Below, piece by piece: positions 46,482 to 54,888 of a stretch of DNA of 64,000 bases. The position numbers and the translations under genes were made by a program. Below the pieces are notes generated by a model that saw nothing but the letters and a program-made list of their open reading frames with translations, was not told the origin of the DNA and searched no databases. The stretch is from the NCBI RefSeq assembly GCF_000718515.1, contig NZ_JNZS01000002.1:248001-312000 (forward strand), written 5' to 3'. Source of the stretch: Micromonospora parva. Its GTDB lineage: Bacteria; Actinomycetota; Actinomycetes; Mycobacteriales; Micromonosporaceae. Within the stretch, counting starts at the first letter, position 1. Each line of letters opens with the position of its first letter.

Positions 46482-46850
46482 GTGACCGCCGCCGGGGAGG
46501 GCGTCCCGTCCGCCGCCGGTATGACCGCCGACGGCACCGCCGAGACTCCCGCCGCCGTGCCAGGTGCCGGCATGGTCGCGGATTCCGGCGGCGCGTCCGG
46601 CCCGCAGAGCCGCACCACCGACATCGTGCCCGGCCCGGGCGGCGTGATGACCGACGAGGTCGGCGTCGTCACCGGTGACCTGACGCTGCGCACCGAGTAC
46701 GCGGACGGCAAGGTCACGGTGCGGGTGCAGTACAAGGACGCGGACGAGTGGTACGCGGTGACCGGCACGTCGGTCACGTTGGCCGACCCGGCCGGGCTGG
46801 ACGCGGTGCACGGCGTCGCGGTGGGGCTGCTGAACCGCCCCGAGGGCTGA
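46482..46850 (+). CDS. Small hypothetical protein
   Basis: 122-aa protein. The first about 55 residues are Gly/Ala/Pro-rich and look disordered; the last about 65 form an alpha/beta-looking segment (VGVVTGDLTLRTEYADGKVT, RVQYKDADEWYAVTGTSVTL, HGVAVGLLNRPEG). GGGGAG six bases before GTG 46482 supports the start. It begins 14 bases after the nuclease stop and is probably in the same transcript. No recognised family; an immunity or accessory role for the nuclease is possible but unsupported. Confidence 0.65.
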   Translation: MTAAGEGVPSAAGMTADGTAETPAAVPGAGMVADSGGASGPQSRTTDIVPGPGGVMTDEVGVVTGDLTLRTEYADGKVTVRVQYKDADEWYAVTGTSVTLADPAGLDAVHGVAVGLLNRPEG

Positions 46851-46876
46851 CGACCGCCGGCACCGCGTCCTGCGGC

Positions 46877-47998
46877 TCAGACGTACGAACCGGGCTCGGT
46901 GGGCGCGGAGACCACGCCCGGCGCGTCCCCCTCGCCCTCGGGCCGGACGATCTGCGCGCTGACCCCGTGCGGACGCAGTTCGCCACTGGCGATCTGCTCG
47001 GCGAAGTGACACGCCACCCGGCTGCCACCGATCTCCCGCAACACCGGTCGCTCGTCGGCGCAGCGGGTGGGCTGCGCCCACGGGCAGCGCGTGTGGAAGC
47101 GGCAGCCGGACGGCGGGTTGGCCGGCGACGGCAGGTCACCGGCGAGCAGGATCCGCTCCCGGCGGTCCTCCACGTCCGGGTCCGGCACCGGCACCGCGGA
47201 CATCAGCGCCCGCGTGTACGGGTGCAGCGGCTCGTTGTAGAGCCGGTCGCTCGGCGCCTCCTCGACCAACGCCCCCAGGTACATGACGCCGACCGTGTCG
47301 GAGATGTGCCGGACCACCGCGAGGTCGTGCGCGATCACCAGGTAGGTCAGCCCCAGGCTGTCCTGGAGTTCGTCCAGCAGGTTGACCACCTGGGCCTGGA
47401 TCGACACGTCGAGCGCCGAGACCGGCTCGTCGGCGACGATCAGCTCCGGCCCGAGGACCAGCGCGCGGGCGATGCCGATGCGCTGCCGCTGCCCGCCGGA
47501 GAACTCGTGCGGGTAACGGGACAGCGCCCAGCGCGGCAGCCCGACCGCGTCCAGGGTCTCGCCGATGATCCGTCGACGGTCGGTGCGGTCGGCGCCGATC
47601 CCGTGGGTCTGCAGACCCTCGGTCAGGATCGACTCGACGTTCTGCCGGGGGTCGAGACTGGACATCGGGTCCTGGAAGATCATCTGCATCCGGCGACGCA
47701 TGCCGCGCAGCTTGCCGGGCGGCAGCGTGGTCAACTCGACACCGTCGAAGCTGACCTCACCGGCGGTCGGCGGGGTGAGCTGGAGCAGCGCACGGCCCAA
47801 CGTGGACTTGCCGCAGCCGGACTCACCCACCAGGCCGTACGTCTTGCCCCGCGCGATGCTCAGGTCGACTCCGTCGACGGCCTTCACCTGGCCGACCACC
47901 CGGTCGAAGAGCACCCCCCGTTTGATCGGGAAGTGCACCTTCAGATCGCGCACCTCGACGAGGACGTCGTTCTCGGTTCGCTCGCTACGCTCGCTCAC
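46877..47998 (-). CDS. dppF: Dipeptide/oligopeptide ABC transporter ATPase DppF
   Basis: 373-aa ATPase of the peptide importer. Walker [18 protein letters not shown] signature FSGGQRQR, Walker [13 protein letters not shown] and H-loop [11 protein letters not shown], with the oligopeptide C-terminal extension holding Cys-rich [13 protein letters not shown], probably an Fe-S site. Its GTG overlaps the DppD stop (GTGA) at 47995-47998, so they are coupled. Last gene of the dppABCDF order. Confidence 0.94.
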   Translation of the reverse strand: MSERSERTENDVLVEVRDLKVHFPIKRGVLFDRVVGQVKAVDGVDLSIARGKTYGLVGESGCGKSTLGRALLQLTPPTAGEVSFDGVELTTLPPGKLRGMRRRMQMIFQDPMSSLDPRQNVESILTEGLQTHGIGADRTDRRRIIGETLDAVGLPRWALSRYPHEFSGGQRQRIGIARALVLGPELIVADEPVSALDVSIQAQVVNLLDELQDSLGLTYLVIAHDLAVVRHISDTVGVMYLGALVEEAPSDRLYNEPLHPYTRALMSAVPVPDPDVEDRRERILLAGDLPSPANPPSGCRFHTRCPWAQPTRCADERPVLREIGGSRVACHFAEQIASGELRPHGVSAQIVRPEGEGDAPGVVSAPTEPGSYV

Positions 47999-49008
47999 GC
48001 TGATTCCTCCTCGCGCGGGGCGGGCACCGTGCCGGGCACCGGCTCCGGGTTCACGCACCGGTAGCTACGTCCGTCGTACGCCTGCACCAGCTCCGGCGGC
48101 TCGCCCACGCACTCGTCGATCCGTCGGGAGCAGCGCGGGGCGAAGGCACAACCGTCCGGCCAGGGCAGCAGGTCGCGGACCGAACCAGGAATCGGGTTGA
48201 GCTTCTCGCCCCGCCCGGCGTCCAGGCGCGGCACCGAACCGAGCAGACCCACCGTGTACGGGTGACGCGGCTGGCGGAACAGCGGGCGTCGGCGGGCCGT
48301 CTCCACCACCCGGCCGCCGTAGAGCACGTTCACGGTGTCGCACATGCCGGCCACCACGCCCAGATCGTGCGTGATCATCAACAGCGCGGTGCCGGAGTCC
48401 CGGACCAGTTCCTTCAGCAGCTCCAGGATCTGGGCCTGGATGGTGACGTCGAGCGCGGTGGTCGGCTCGTCGGCGATCAGCAGCCGCGGCTGGCAGGCCA
48501 CCGCCATCGCGATGAGCGCACGCTGGCGCATCCCACCGGAGAGCTGGTGCGGGTACTCCTTCAGCCGCCGCTTCGGGTCGGGGATGCCGACCCGGTCGAG
48601 CAGCGCCGCCGCCTCCTTCGCCGCGGTCTCACCCTTCATCCCCCGGTGCCGGGTGAGCACCTCGGTCACCTGCAACCCGATCGGGATCACCGGGTTCAGC
48701 GAGGAGAGCGGATCCTGGAAGATCATCGCGATGTCCCGGCCCCGGATGTCCCGCCGCGACCGGTCGTCGAGCTGGAGCAGGTCGGTGCCGTCGAAGACGG
48801 CCTTGCCGCCGACCCGCAGGCCCGGCTGCTTGGGCAACAGACCCATGATCGCGAGCGAGGTGACGCTCTTGCCGCAGCCGGACTCACCGACCAGGCCGAC
48901 CACCTCACCGGCGTCGACCGAGAAGGACACCCCGTCGACAGCGTGCACGGCCCGCTGACCGCGGCGGGCGAACGTGACGGCGAGATCTTCAACTTCGAGC
49001 AGTGCCAT
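47995..49008 (-). CDS. dppD: Dipeptide/oligopeptide ABC transporter ATPase DppD
   Basis: 337-aa ATPase of the importer. Walker [15 protein letters not shown], signature LSGGMRQR, Walker [14 protein letters not shown] and H-loop [11 protein letters not shown]. The C-terminal Cys-containing segment ([14 protein letters not shown]) is typical of the family. ATG 49008 starts [11 protein letters not shown], 7 bases after the DppC stop. Coupled to dppF downstream by GTGA. Confidence 0.94.
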   Translation of the reverse strand: MALLEVEDLAVTFARRGQRAVHAVDGVSFSVDAGEVVGLVGESGCGKSVTSLAIMGLLPKQPGLRVGGKAVFDGTDLLQLDDRSRRDIRGRDIAMIFQDPLSSLNPVIPIGLQVTEVLTRHRGMKGETAAKEAAALLDRVGIPDPKRRLKEYPHQLSGGMRQRALIAMAVACQPRLLIADEPTTALDVTIQAQILELLKELVRDSGTALLMITHDLGVVAGMCDTVNVLYGGRVVETARRRPLFRQPRHPYTVGLLGSVPRLDAGRGEKLNPIPGSVRDLLPWPDGCAFAPRCSRRIDECVGEPPELVQAYDGRSYRCVNPEPVPGTVPAPREEESA

Positions 49009-49015
49009 CAGGGGC

Positions 49016-49978
49016 CTACTTCCGCAGCTTCGGGTCGAGGGCCTCACGCATCGCCTCACCCAGCAGGGTGAAGCCGAGCGCGGTGATGATGATCGCGACC
49101 GCCGGGTAGATCGCCAGCGACGGCCGGATGCCGAGGTACTGCTGCGCGTCGGCGAGCATGACCCCCCACTCCGGTACGGCGGTGTCCGGGTTACCCAGAC
49201 CGAGGAACGACAACGCCGCAGCCTCGATGATCGCGGTGGCCAGGGTCAGGGTGGCCTGCACGATCACCGGGGCGAGCGAGTTGGGCACCACGTGGGTCAG
49301 CGCGATCTTCGACTTCTTGACGCCGAGCGAGGTGGCCGCCAGCACGTAGTCGCTGTTGGCCTGCGAGATCATCGAGCCGCGCAGCAGCCGGGCGAACACC
49401 GGCACCGAGACCACACCGACAGCGATCATCACAGTGGTCAGGCTGGCCCCGAGCAGGGCGGCGATGCTCACCGCCAGCAGCAGGCTCGGCATCGCCAGCA
49501 GCATGTCGATGAAGCGCATCAGGGTGGTGTCGACCCACCGCCCCCACCGGCCACCGAGACCGGCCGCGGCACCGGAGATGCCACCGATCAGCGCGCCGAT
49601 GGCCAGACCGATCAGGGTGGAGACCACACCGACCAGCAGGGTCTGACGGGCTCCCACGATCATGCGGCTGAACTCGTCACGGCCCTGGTGGTCGTAACCG
49701 AACCAGTGATCGCCGTCGGGCCCGGGGATGACACCCGGCTTGATCAGCCCTTCCCGGATACCGATCGTGTCCGTCGGCGCGTACGGCACGAGGAACGGGC
49801 CGAGCACCGCTACCAACACGAAGAGCGCCAGGATGACCGCGCCGACGATCGCGGCCGGGTTGCCGCGCAGCCGCCGGAACGCCTCCTGCCAGAGGCTGAC
49901 ACCCCGCTCGTCGTCGCGGGCGGCCAGTTCGGAGAGCCGGTCGATCTTTTCGCGCTTCTTGCCCGGGCTGAGGGTCAT
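49016..49978 (-). CDS. dppC: Dipeptide ABC transporter permease DppC
   Basis: 320-aa permease with six spans; the cytoplasmic EAA loop carries ATSLGVKKSKIALTHVVPN. An N-terminal tail of about 35 polar residues precedes the first span (AAIVGAVILALFVLVAVLG). Starts at ATG 49978 within an ATGA overlap with dppB. Part of the five-gene importer operon. Confidence 0.93.
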   Translation of the reverse strand: MTLSPGKKREKIDRLSELAARDDERGVSLWQEAFRRLRGNPAAIVGAVILALFVLVAVLGPFLVPYAPTDTIGIREGLIKPGVIPGPDGDHWFGYDHQGRDEFSRMIVGARQTLLVGVVSTLIGLAIGALIGGISGAAAGLGGRWGRWVDTTLMRFIDMLLAMPSLLLAVSIAALLGASLTTVMIAVGVVSVPVFARLLRGSMISQANSDYVLAATSLGVKKSKIALTHVVPNSLAPVIVQATLTLATAIIEAAALSFLGLGNPDTAVPEWGVMLADAQQYLGIRPSLAIYPAVAIIITALGFTLLGEAMREALDPKLRK

Positions 49979-50979
49979 CGCACCCTCACCCTCGGGTCGA
50001 TGAAGCTGTAGGAGAGATCAACCAGGAGGTTCACCAGCACGTACACCACCGCGATGATCAGAATGAAGCCCATCAGCACCGGATAGTCGCGCTGGCCGAT
50101 GGCCTCGGCGACGAACGCTCCGATGCCACTGAAGGCGAAGACGGTCTCGGTCAGCACGGCGCCGGAGAGCAGGCCGCCCGCGAGCAGACCGATCGAGGTG
50201 GCCACCGGCAGCATGGCGTTGCGCAGGACGTGCCGGCGACGGACCGTCTGCTCGGTCAGGCCCTTCGCCTCGGCGGTGCGTACGAAGTCCTCGTTGAGCA
50301 CCTCGAGCACGCTCGCCCGGGTGATCCGGACGATGATCGCCAGCGGGATGCTGGCCAGCGCGATGGCGGGCAGCACCAGATGCCAGAGGGCGTCGGCTGC
50401 GGCGTCCCACTCCCGGGTCATCAACCCGTCGAGGACGAAGAAGTTGGTCACCCGGGTCGCCCCGAGCGTCGGGTCCTGCCGGCCGCTGGACGGGAACCAG
50501 TGCAGGTTCTCCGAGAAGATCGCTTTGAGCACGTAGCCCAGGAAGAAGACCGGGATGCAGATGCCGATCAGCGAGCCGCCCACAGACGCGTGGTCCAGGA
50601 AGCGGCCGCGACGACGGGCGGCCAGGTAGCCCAGCGGGATGCCGACACCGATCGCAATGATCATCGCGGTGATGGTCAGCTCGACGGTGCCGGGGAAGCG
50701 CTCGATGAACTCCGTGGTGACCGCCCGCTTGGTGGAGGTCGAGGTGCCCAGATCAAGCTTGATCATCCGCCGTACGAAGCGGCCGTACTGGACCAGGATG
50801 GGCTCGTCGAGCCCCATGTTGCGGCGGATCGCGGCCCGCATCTCGGGGGTGCCGCGCTCGCCGAGGATGGCGGTCTCGGGGCCGCCGGGGAGACGGCGGA
50901 GCCAGATGAAGAGCAGGAGGGAGAGCCCGAACAGCGTGGGTATCAGCTGAAGCAGGCGCCTGACGATGAACCGGAACAC
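49975..50979 (-). CDS. dppB: Dipeptide ABC transporter permease DppB
   Basis: 334-aa permease with six spans and typical N-terminus FRFIVRRLLQLIPTLFGLSL. The EAA loop VRTAEAKGLTEQTVRRRHVL is near residue 230. GTG start at 50979. It lies 86 bases beyond the end of dppA, with a strong hairpin between. Confidence 0.93.
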   Translation of the reverse strand: MFRFIVRRLLQLIPTLFGLSLLLFIWLRRLPGGPETAILGERGTPEMRAAIRRNMGLDEPILVQYGRFVRRMIKLDLGTSTSTKRAVTTEFIERFPGTVELTITAMIIAIGVGIPLGYLAARRRGRFLDHASVGGSLIGICIPVFFLGYVLKAIFSENLHWFPSSGRQDPTLGATRVTNFFVLDGLMTREWDAAADALWHLVLPAIALASIPLAIIVRITRASVLEVLNEDFVRTAEAKGLTEQTVRRRHVLRNAMLPVATSIGLLAGGLLSGAVLTETVFAFSGIGAFVAEAIGQRDYPVLMGFILIIAVVYVLVNLLVDLSYSFIDPRVRVR

Positions 50980-51006
50980 GGCGGCCTCGAAGGGGTGCGG
51001 AGGGTT

Positions 51007-51039
51007 GCGGGCGGGCGCTGTGCGACAGCGCCCGCCCGC
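51007..51039 (-). terminator. Intercistronic hairpin between dppA and dppB
   Basis: Perfect 15-base stem GCGGGCGGGCGCTGT / ACAGCGCCCGCCCGC with loop GCG and no T-tract. It could partly terminate or protect the dppA mRNA, giving more binding protein than permease. Confidence 0.8.
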
Positions 51040-51064
51040 GTTCCTTGCTGCGTCAGATCAGGAC

Positions 51065-52726
51065 TTACTTGAACTCGGCGGTGGCGAAACGCTCGTCGGT
51101 GAGCGGGCTCGCCTTGACGCCGGTCACGTCCTTGCCGAACACGATCGCCGGCGGCGAGTGCGAGATCGGCACACCGGGCAGGAACTCCATCACGGACTTG
51201 TTCAGGGCCTTGTACTTCTCGGTACGGGCCGCGATGTCCGCGGTGGTGTCCGCGTCCTTGAACTGGTCGAACAGGGCCTTGTTGTTGAAGCCCCACTCGT
51301 CCTTCGGCCGGTCGAAGAAGGTGCCGATGAAGTTGTAGGCGTCGCCGTAGTCACCGGTCCAGCCCAGGAAGTGGATGTCGTGCTTGCTACCCGAGGTGGT
51401 GGCGTTCAGGTAGTCCGGGCTCCACTTCAGCGGGATCGCCTCGACGGTGATGCCAACGGCCTTCAGGTCCGCCGAGAGCAACTCGAAGATGTCCTTCGGG
51501 TTCGGCATGTACGGCCGGGTGACCTCGGTCGGGTAGTGGAACTTCAGGGTCAGGTTCGACGCGCCCGCCTCGGCCAGCAGCGCCTTCGCCTTGGCCGGGT
51601 CGTAGGTGTACTTCGGAACGTCGCCGTTCCAGCCCTCGACGGTGTCCGGCATGAAGTTGTCGGCGACCTTGGCGCCCGGCGGCAGCTTGGAGGTGACCAG
51701 CTGCTCACGGTTCAGGGCGTACGCGATGGCCTGCCGGACCCGGAGGTCGGCGAGCTTCGGGTTGCCCTTCTGGTTGATCGCCAGGTAGAGCACGTTGAAC
51801 GCCGGGCGGGTGAGCATGTTGAAGCCTTCGCTCTTCAACGGCTCGACGTCGGCCGGGCCAACCAGGTCGTAGCCCTGGATGTCACCGGAGCGCAGCGCCT
51901 GCTTGCGGGCGTTCTCGTCCGAGATCGTCTTGAAGATGAGGGTCTTCAGCTTGGCCTTGGGGCCCGAGTAGTCCTCGTTGCGCTCCAGGGTCAGCGTCTT
52001 GTTTGCGACGTCCCAGGCCTTGAACTTGAACGGGCCGGTGCCGGTCGGGTGCTCCGTCGCGTACGCCGGGTACTTGATGTCCTCGGCGCTGCCCGCGACG
52101 TTGCTGGCGTCGAACTCCTGCAGCGCCTTCGGGCTGTGGATGGAGAACGAGGGGAGCATCAGCGCGGCCGGGATCTTGCTGGAGACCCGGGTGAACGAGA
52201 GGTCCACAGTGGTCGCGTCCTTGGCGGTGCACGACTTGAAGAGGCTCGGCGGAAGGTCCGCGTTCTCGTTGTTGGCGAAGCCGCCCATGACGTCCTGCCA
52301 GTACGCCGTAACATCCGGGCTCTGCATGAGGCCCTTGGCGTTGTACCAGCGGTTGAAGTTGACGCAGACGGCCTCGGCGTTGAAGTCGGTGCCGTCGTGG
52401 AACTTCACGCCCGAGCGGAGCTTGAAGGTCCAGGTGGTGCCGGCAGCGTCCGGGGTCCAGGACTCGGCCAGGCCGGGGGTGACCTTCGTGCCACCCTCCT
52501 CCGGCCGGACCAGGGTCTCGAAGACCTGACGCGCCACACGCAGCGACTCACCGTCGCTGGCGAAGCTCGGGTCGAGCACCTTCGGGTCTCCGGCGACGCC
52601 GAAGACGAGGGTGTCCTTCTTGCTTCCACCGGATTTGTCGTCGCGGTTGCTCTCGGCGCAGCCTGCTACCGCGAGGGCCGCGACCGCGACGGCCGCGATC
52701 GCGACCTTCGGCCTGGGTGCACGCAT
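51065..52726 (-). CDS. dppA: Dipeptide/oligopeptide-binding lipoprotein DppA
   Basis: 553-aa extracytoplasmic binding protein (SBP family 5). Lipobox AVAGC with Cys23, then the family pattern TLVFGVAGDPKVLDPSFASD, RQVFETLVRPEEGGTKVTPG, WTFKLRSGVKFHDGTDFNAE and NREQLVTSKLPPG. AGGTGA eight bases before ATG 52726. It is the first gene of dppABCDF; the internal hairpin after it probably raises its level over the permeases. Peptide specificity cannot be told. Confidence 0.94.
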   Translation of the reverse strand: MRAPRPKVAIAAVAVAALAVAGCAESNRDDKSGGSKKDTLVFGVAGDPKVLDPSFASDGESLRVARQVFETLVRPEEGGTKVTPGLAESWTPDAAGTTWTFKLRSGVKFHDGTDFNAEAVCVNFNRWYNAKGLMQSPDVTAYWQDVMGGFANNENADLPPSLFKSCTAKDATTVDLSFTRVSSKIPAALMLPSFSIHSPKALQEFDASNVAGSAEDIKYPAYATEHPTGTGPFKFKAWDVANKTLTLERNEDYSGPKAKLKTLIFKTISDENARKQALRSGDIQGYDLVGPADVEPLKSEGFNMLTRPAFNVLYLAINQKGNPKLADLRVRQAIAYALNREQLVTSKLPPGAKVADNFMPDTVEGWNGDVPKYTYDPAKAKALLAEAGASNLTLKFHYPTEVTRPYMPNPKDIFELLSADLKAVGITVEAIPLKWSPDYLNATTSGSKHDIHFLGWTGDYGDAYNFIGTFFDRPKDEWGFNNKALFDQFKDADTTADIAARTEKYKALNKSVMEFLPGVPISHSPPAIVFGKDVTGVKASPLTDERFATAEFK

Positions 52727-52990
52727 GTGTGCTTCACCTCGTCCTTGGGGGTACGGACAACGTGGTGACAGGGGTCACCGATGGCGGTGACCATAGCTCC
52801 CGATGCGACCAGCCGGAAACAGCCGGGTGGACTGTTGGTATCGGATCGTGCCTCAACCGCCGCTTGACATTCGATTCGTAGGTAAACGGCGGCCAAAACC
52901 GATCAATCAGCACCCGCGATGCCAAACTGTTACGTCGAACAGCCCCGATGAGGGCACAGGTGTCAGATCATTTCCGGGCAGGGACACAGC
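52727..52990. other. Intergenic region upstream of dppA
   Basis: About 264 bases holding the dppA promoter. I see no gene. A TTGACA-like hexamer at 52864 is on the plus strand and has no gene to drive. Confidence 0.45.
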
Positions 52991-53022
52991 GGTGGCCGGC
53001 ACCCACCCGGGTGCCGGCCACC
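52991..53022 (-). terminator. Terminator after recR
   Basis: Perfect 14-base stem GGTGGCCGGCACCC / GGGTGCCGGCCACC, loop ACCC, 18 bases past the recR stop. No T-tract. Confidence 0.8.
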
Positions 53023-53039
53023 GGTCGTACGCCAGGGGG

Positions 53040-53633
53040 TCAGACCGCGCGACGCCCCTCGAAGGCCCGACCGAGGGTGATCTCGTCGGCGTACTCCAGA
53101 TCGCCGCCGACCGGCAGCCCGCTGGCCAGCCGGGTCACCGAGATGCCCATCGGCTTCACCATCAACGCCAGGTAGGTCGCTGTCGCCTCGCCCTCGGTGT
53201 TCGGGTCTGTGGCCAGGATCAGCTCCCGCACCCCGCCGCCACCGAGCCGGATCATCAGCTCCCGGATGCGCAGATTGTCCGGGCCGATCCCCTCCAGCGG
53301 ATTGATCGCACCGCCCAGCACGTGGTAGCGACCGCGGAACTCACCAGTCCGCTCGATGGCCACCACGTCCTTGGGCTCCTCCACCACGCACAGCACCTCG
53401 TCGGTGCGGCGCGGGTCGCGGCAGATCCGGCACTGCTCGGACTCGGCCACGTTGTAGCAGGTAGTGCAGAACCGGACCAGCTCCTTGACCTTGCGCAGCG
53501 CGCCGGCCAGCCGGTTGACGTCGGCCGGATCCGCCGAGAGAACGTGGAACGCGATCCGCTGAGCGCTCTTCGGACCCACGCCCGGCAGCCGACCCAGTTC
53601 GTCGATCAGATCCTGGATGGCACCTTCGTACAT
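53040..53633 (-). CDS. recR: Recombination protein RecR
   Basis: 197-aa protein of the RecFOR pathway, loading RecA at gaps. Helix-hairpin-helix [17 protein letters not shown] (about 14-30), zinc finger [16 protein letters not shown] (about 57-72), Toprim domain with [15 protein letters not shown] and [14 protein letters not shown]. Full length. Preceded by ybaB with 8 bases between, in the usual ybaB-recR order. Confidence 0.97.
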   Translation of the reverse strand: MYEGAIQDLIDELGRLPGVGPKSAQRIAFHVLSADPADVNRLAGALRKVKELVRFCTTCYNVAESEQCRICRDPRRTDEVLCVVEEPKDVVAIERTGEFRGRYHVLGGAINPLEGIGPDNLRIRELMIRLGGGGVRELILATDPNTEGEATATYLALMVKPMGISVTRLASGLPVGGDLEYADEITLGRAFEGRRAV

Positions 53634-53641
53634 CTGCCGGC

Positions 53642-53974
53642 TCAGAAACCGGGCAGGCCGAGGCCGCCCATGCCGCCGGCGACCGGGCCCATCTTGCGCT
53701 CGGTCAGCTCCCGGGCCGCCTCGGCGGCGTTGTGCACGGCCGCGATGACCAGATCCTCCAGCGTCTCCACGTCCTCCGGGTCGACGGCCTTCGGGTCGAT
53801 CTTGATGGCCTTCAGCTCACCGGAGCCGGAGACGGTCGCGGTGACCAGCCCGCCACCGGCGGTGCCGGTCAGCTCGGCCTCGGCCAGCTCGGCCTGCGCG
53901 GCGGCGATCTGCTGCTGCATCTTCTGCGCCTGCTTCAGCATCTGCTGCATGTTCGGCTGTCCACCTGGGCGCAC
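53642..53974 (-). CDS. YbaB/EbfC-family nucleoid-associated protein
   Basis: 110-aa dimeric DNA-binding protein. N-terminal Gln-rich helix ([20 protein letters not shown]), central strands [20 protein letters not shown] and [20 protein letters not shown] helix. GTG start at 53974. Conserved partner of recR; here separated from dnaX by an inserted DUF998 gene on the opposite strand. Confidence 0.93.
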   Translation of the reverse strand: MRPGGQPNMQQMLKQAQKMQQQIAAAQAELAEAELTGTAGGGLVTATVSGSGELKAIKIDPKAVDPEDVETLEDLVIAAVHNAAEAARELTERKMGPVAGGMGGLGLPGF

Positions 53975-54151
53975 GGGATGGCTCCTTCTCGCACTCGTCT
54001 GCTCGACCGCCGCTCAGCCTATCCGCTGGGACCGACCTCGCCCCGCCCGGTGCGTCCGCCCACGCCGGGCGCTCCGGGTACGGCTACCCCTACCCCGAAC
54101 CGGCCATCTGGTGGTAGTGCGCCCACGCCGCCGCACTGGTCTGCTCGGGGT

Positions 54152-54874
54152 ATGAACCTCACCCGTACCGGCCGGGTCGGCGCGCTGTGCTGGCTGGCGG
54201 CCACGCCCGTCTTCCTCGTCGCCAGTCTGGTCACCGGGCTGCGCTGGCGCGAGCCGACCTACAGCTGGGCCACCCACAACATCAGCGACCTCGGCAACGT
54301 CCACTGCGGCAGCTGGGACACCACCCGCCCCCGCTACGTCTGCTCGCCGTGGCACCCGCTGATGAACACCGCGACAGTGGCCACCGCCGTACTGCTCGCC
54401 GTCGGGCTCCTGCTGACCTGGCGGATCCTCGGCCGCGGCCCGGTGGTGCGGTCGGCTCAGACCCTCCTGTTGCTGGCCGCCGGCGGATACGCCCTAGCGG
54501 CCGGCTACCCGGCCGACGTCAACGAGAACCTGCACGTTCTCGGCGCATTCCTGATCATGGGTCTGGGCAACGTCGGTCTGCTCCTCGCCGGCTTCGCCCC
54601 GAGCGGCACGACGCTCGGCCGGTACCGACGACTCACCCTCACCGCAGGGCTCATCGCGCTGGTCGGGACGGCATTGTTCGCCGCCCAGCAGGGCCTGGGA
54701 ATCGGGGTAGGCGGCATGGAACGAATAGCCGTCCTACCCTTCCCCCTCTGGGCCTGCTGCCTGGGAGTCTCGCTGGCCGAACCCCCTCCCCTGCGCGATC
54801 TTGCACTTTCCGCGCCGACATCGGAGGGCATTCTGCCCATTTCGACTACTGAAACTGCAAGATCGGGGAGCTGA
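54152..54874 (+). CDS. DUF998-family membrane protein with repeat-derived C-terminus
   Basis: 240-aa protein with six hydrophobic spans (LCWLAATPVFLVASLVTGL, ATVATAVLLAVGLLLTW, TLLLLAAGGYALAAG and others); the ATHNISDLG segment and short Cys-containing loop (CGSWDTTRPRYVC) are typical of DUF998. Its final about 25 residues (RDLALSAPTSEGILPISTTE then TARSGS) are encoded by family A palindrome copy 4, so the repeat supplies the tail and stop codon. It interrupts the usual dnaX-ybaB-recR cluster on the other strand. Function unknown. Confidence 0.78.
   Translation: MNLTRTGRVGALCWLAATPVFLVASLVTGLRWREPTYSWATHNISDLGNVHCGSWDTTRPRYVCSPWHPLMNTATVATAVLLAVGLLLTWRILGRGPVVRSAQTLLLLAAGGYALAAGYPADVNENLHVLGAFLIMGLGNVGLLLAGFAPSGTTLGRYRRLTLTAGLIALVGTALFAAQQGLGIGVGGMERIAVLPFPLWACCLGVSLAEPPPLRDLALSAPTSEGILPISTTETARSGS
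54796..54865. repeat. Intergenic palindrome, family A copy 4, overlapping a gene end
   Basis: Fifteen-base arms CGATCTTGCACTTTC and GAAACTGCAAGATCG with one mismatch. It lies inside the last codons of the DUF998 gene and just before the convergent dnaX stop. Confidence 0.88.
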
Positions 54875-54888
54875 GGGCGAGGCGAGGG

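Noticed and set aside
50966..52768. Long open frame on the plus strand opposite dppA
   Set aside because: Antisense to a binding protein with lipobox and family motifs; high-GC artefact.
52864..52869. TTGACA hexamer upstream of dppA
   Set aside because: It is on the plus strand with no gene downstream in that direction.
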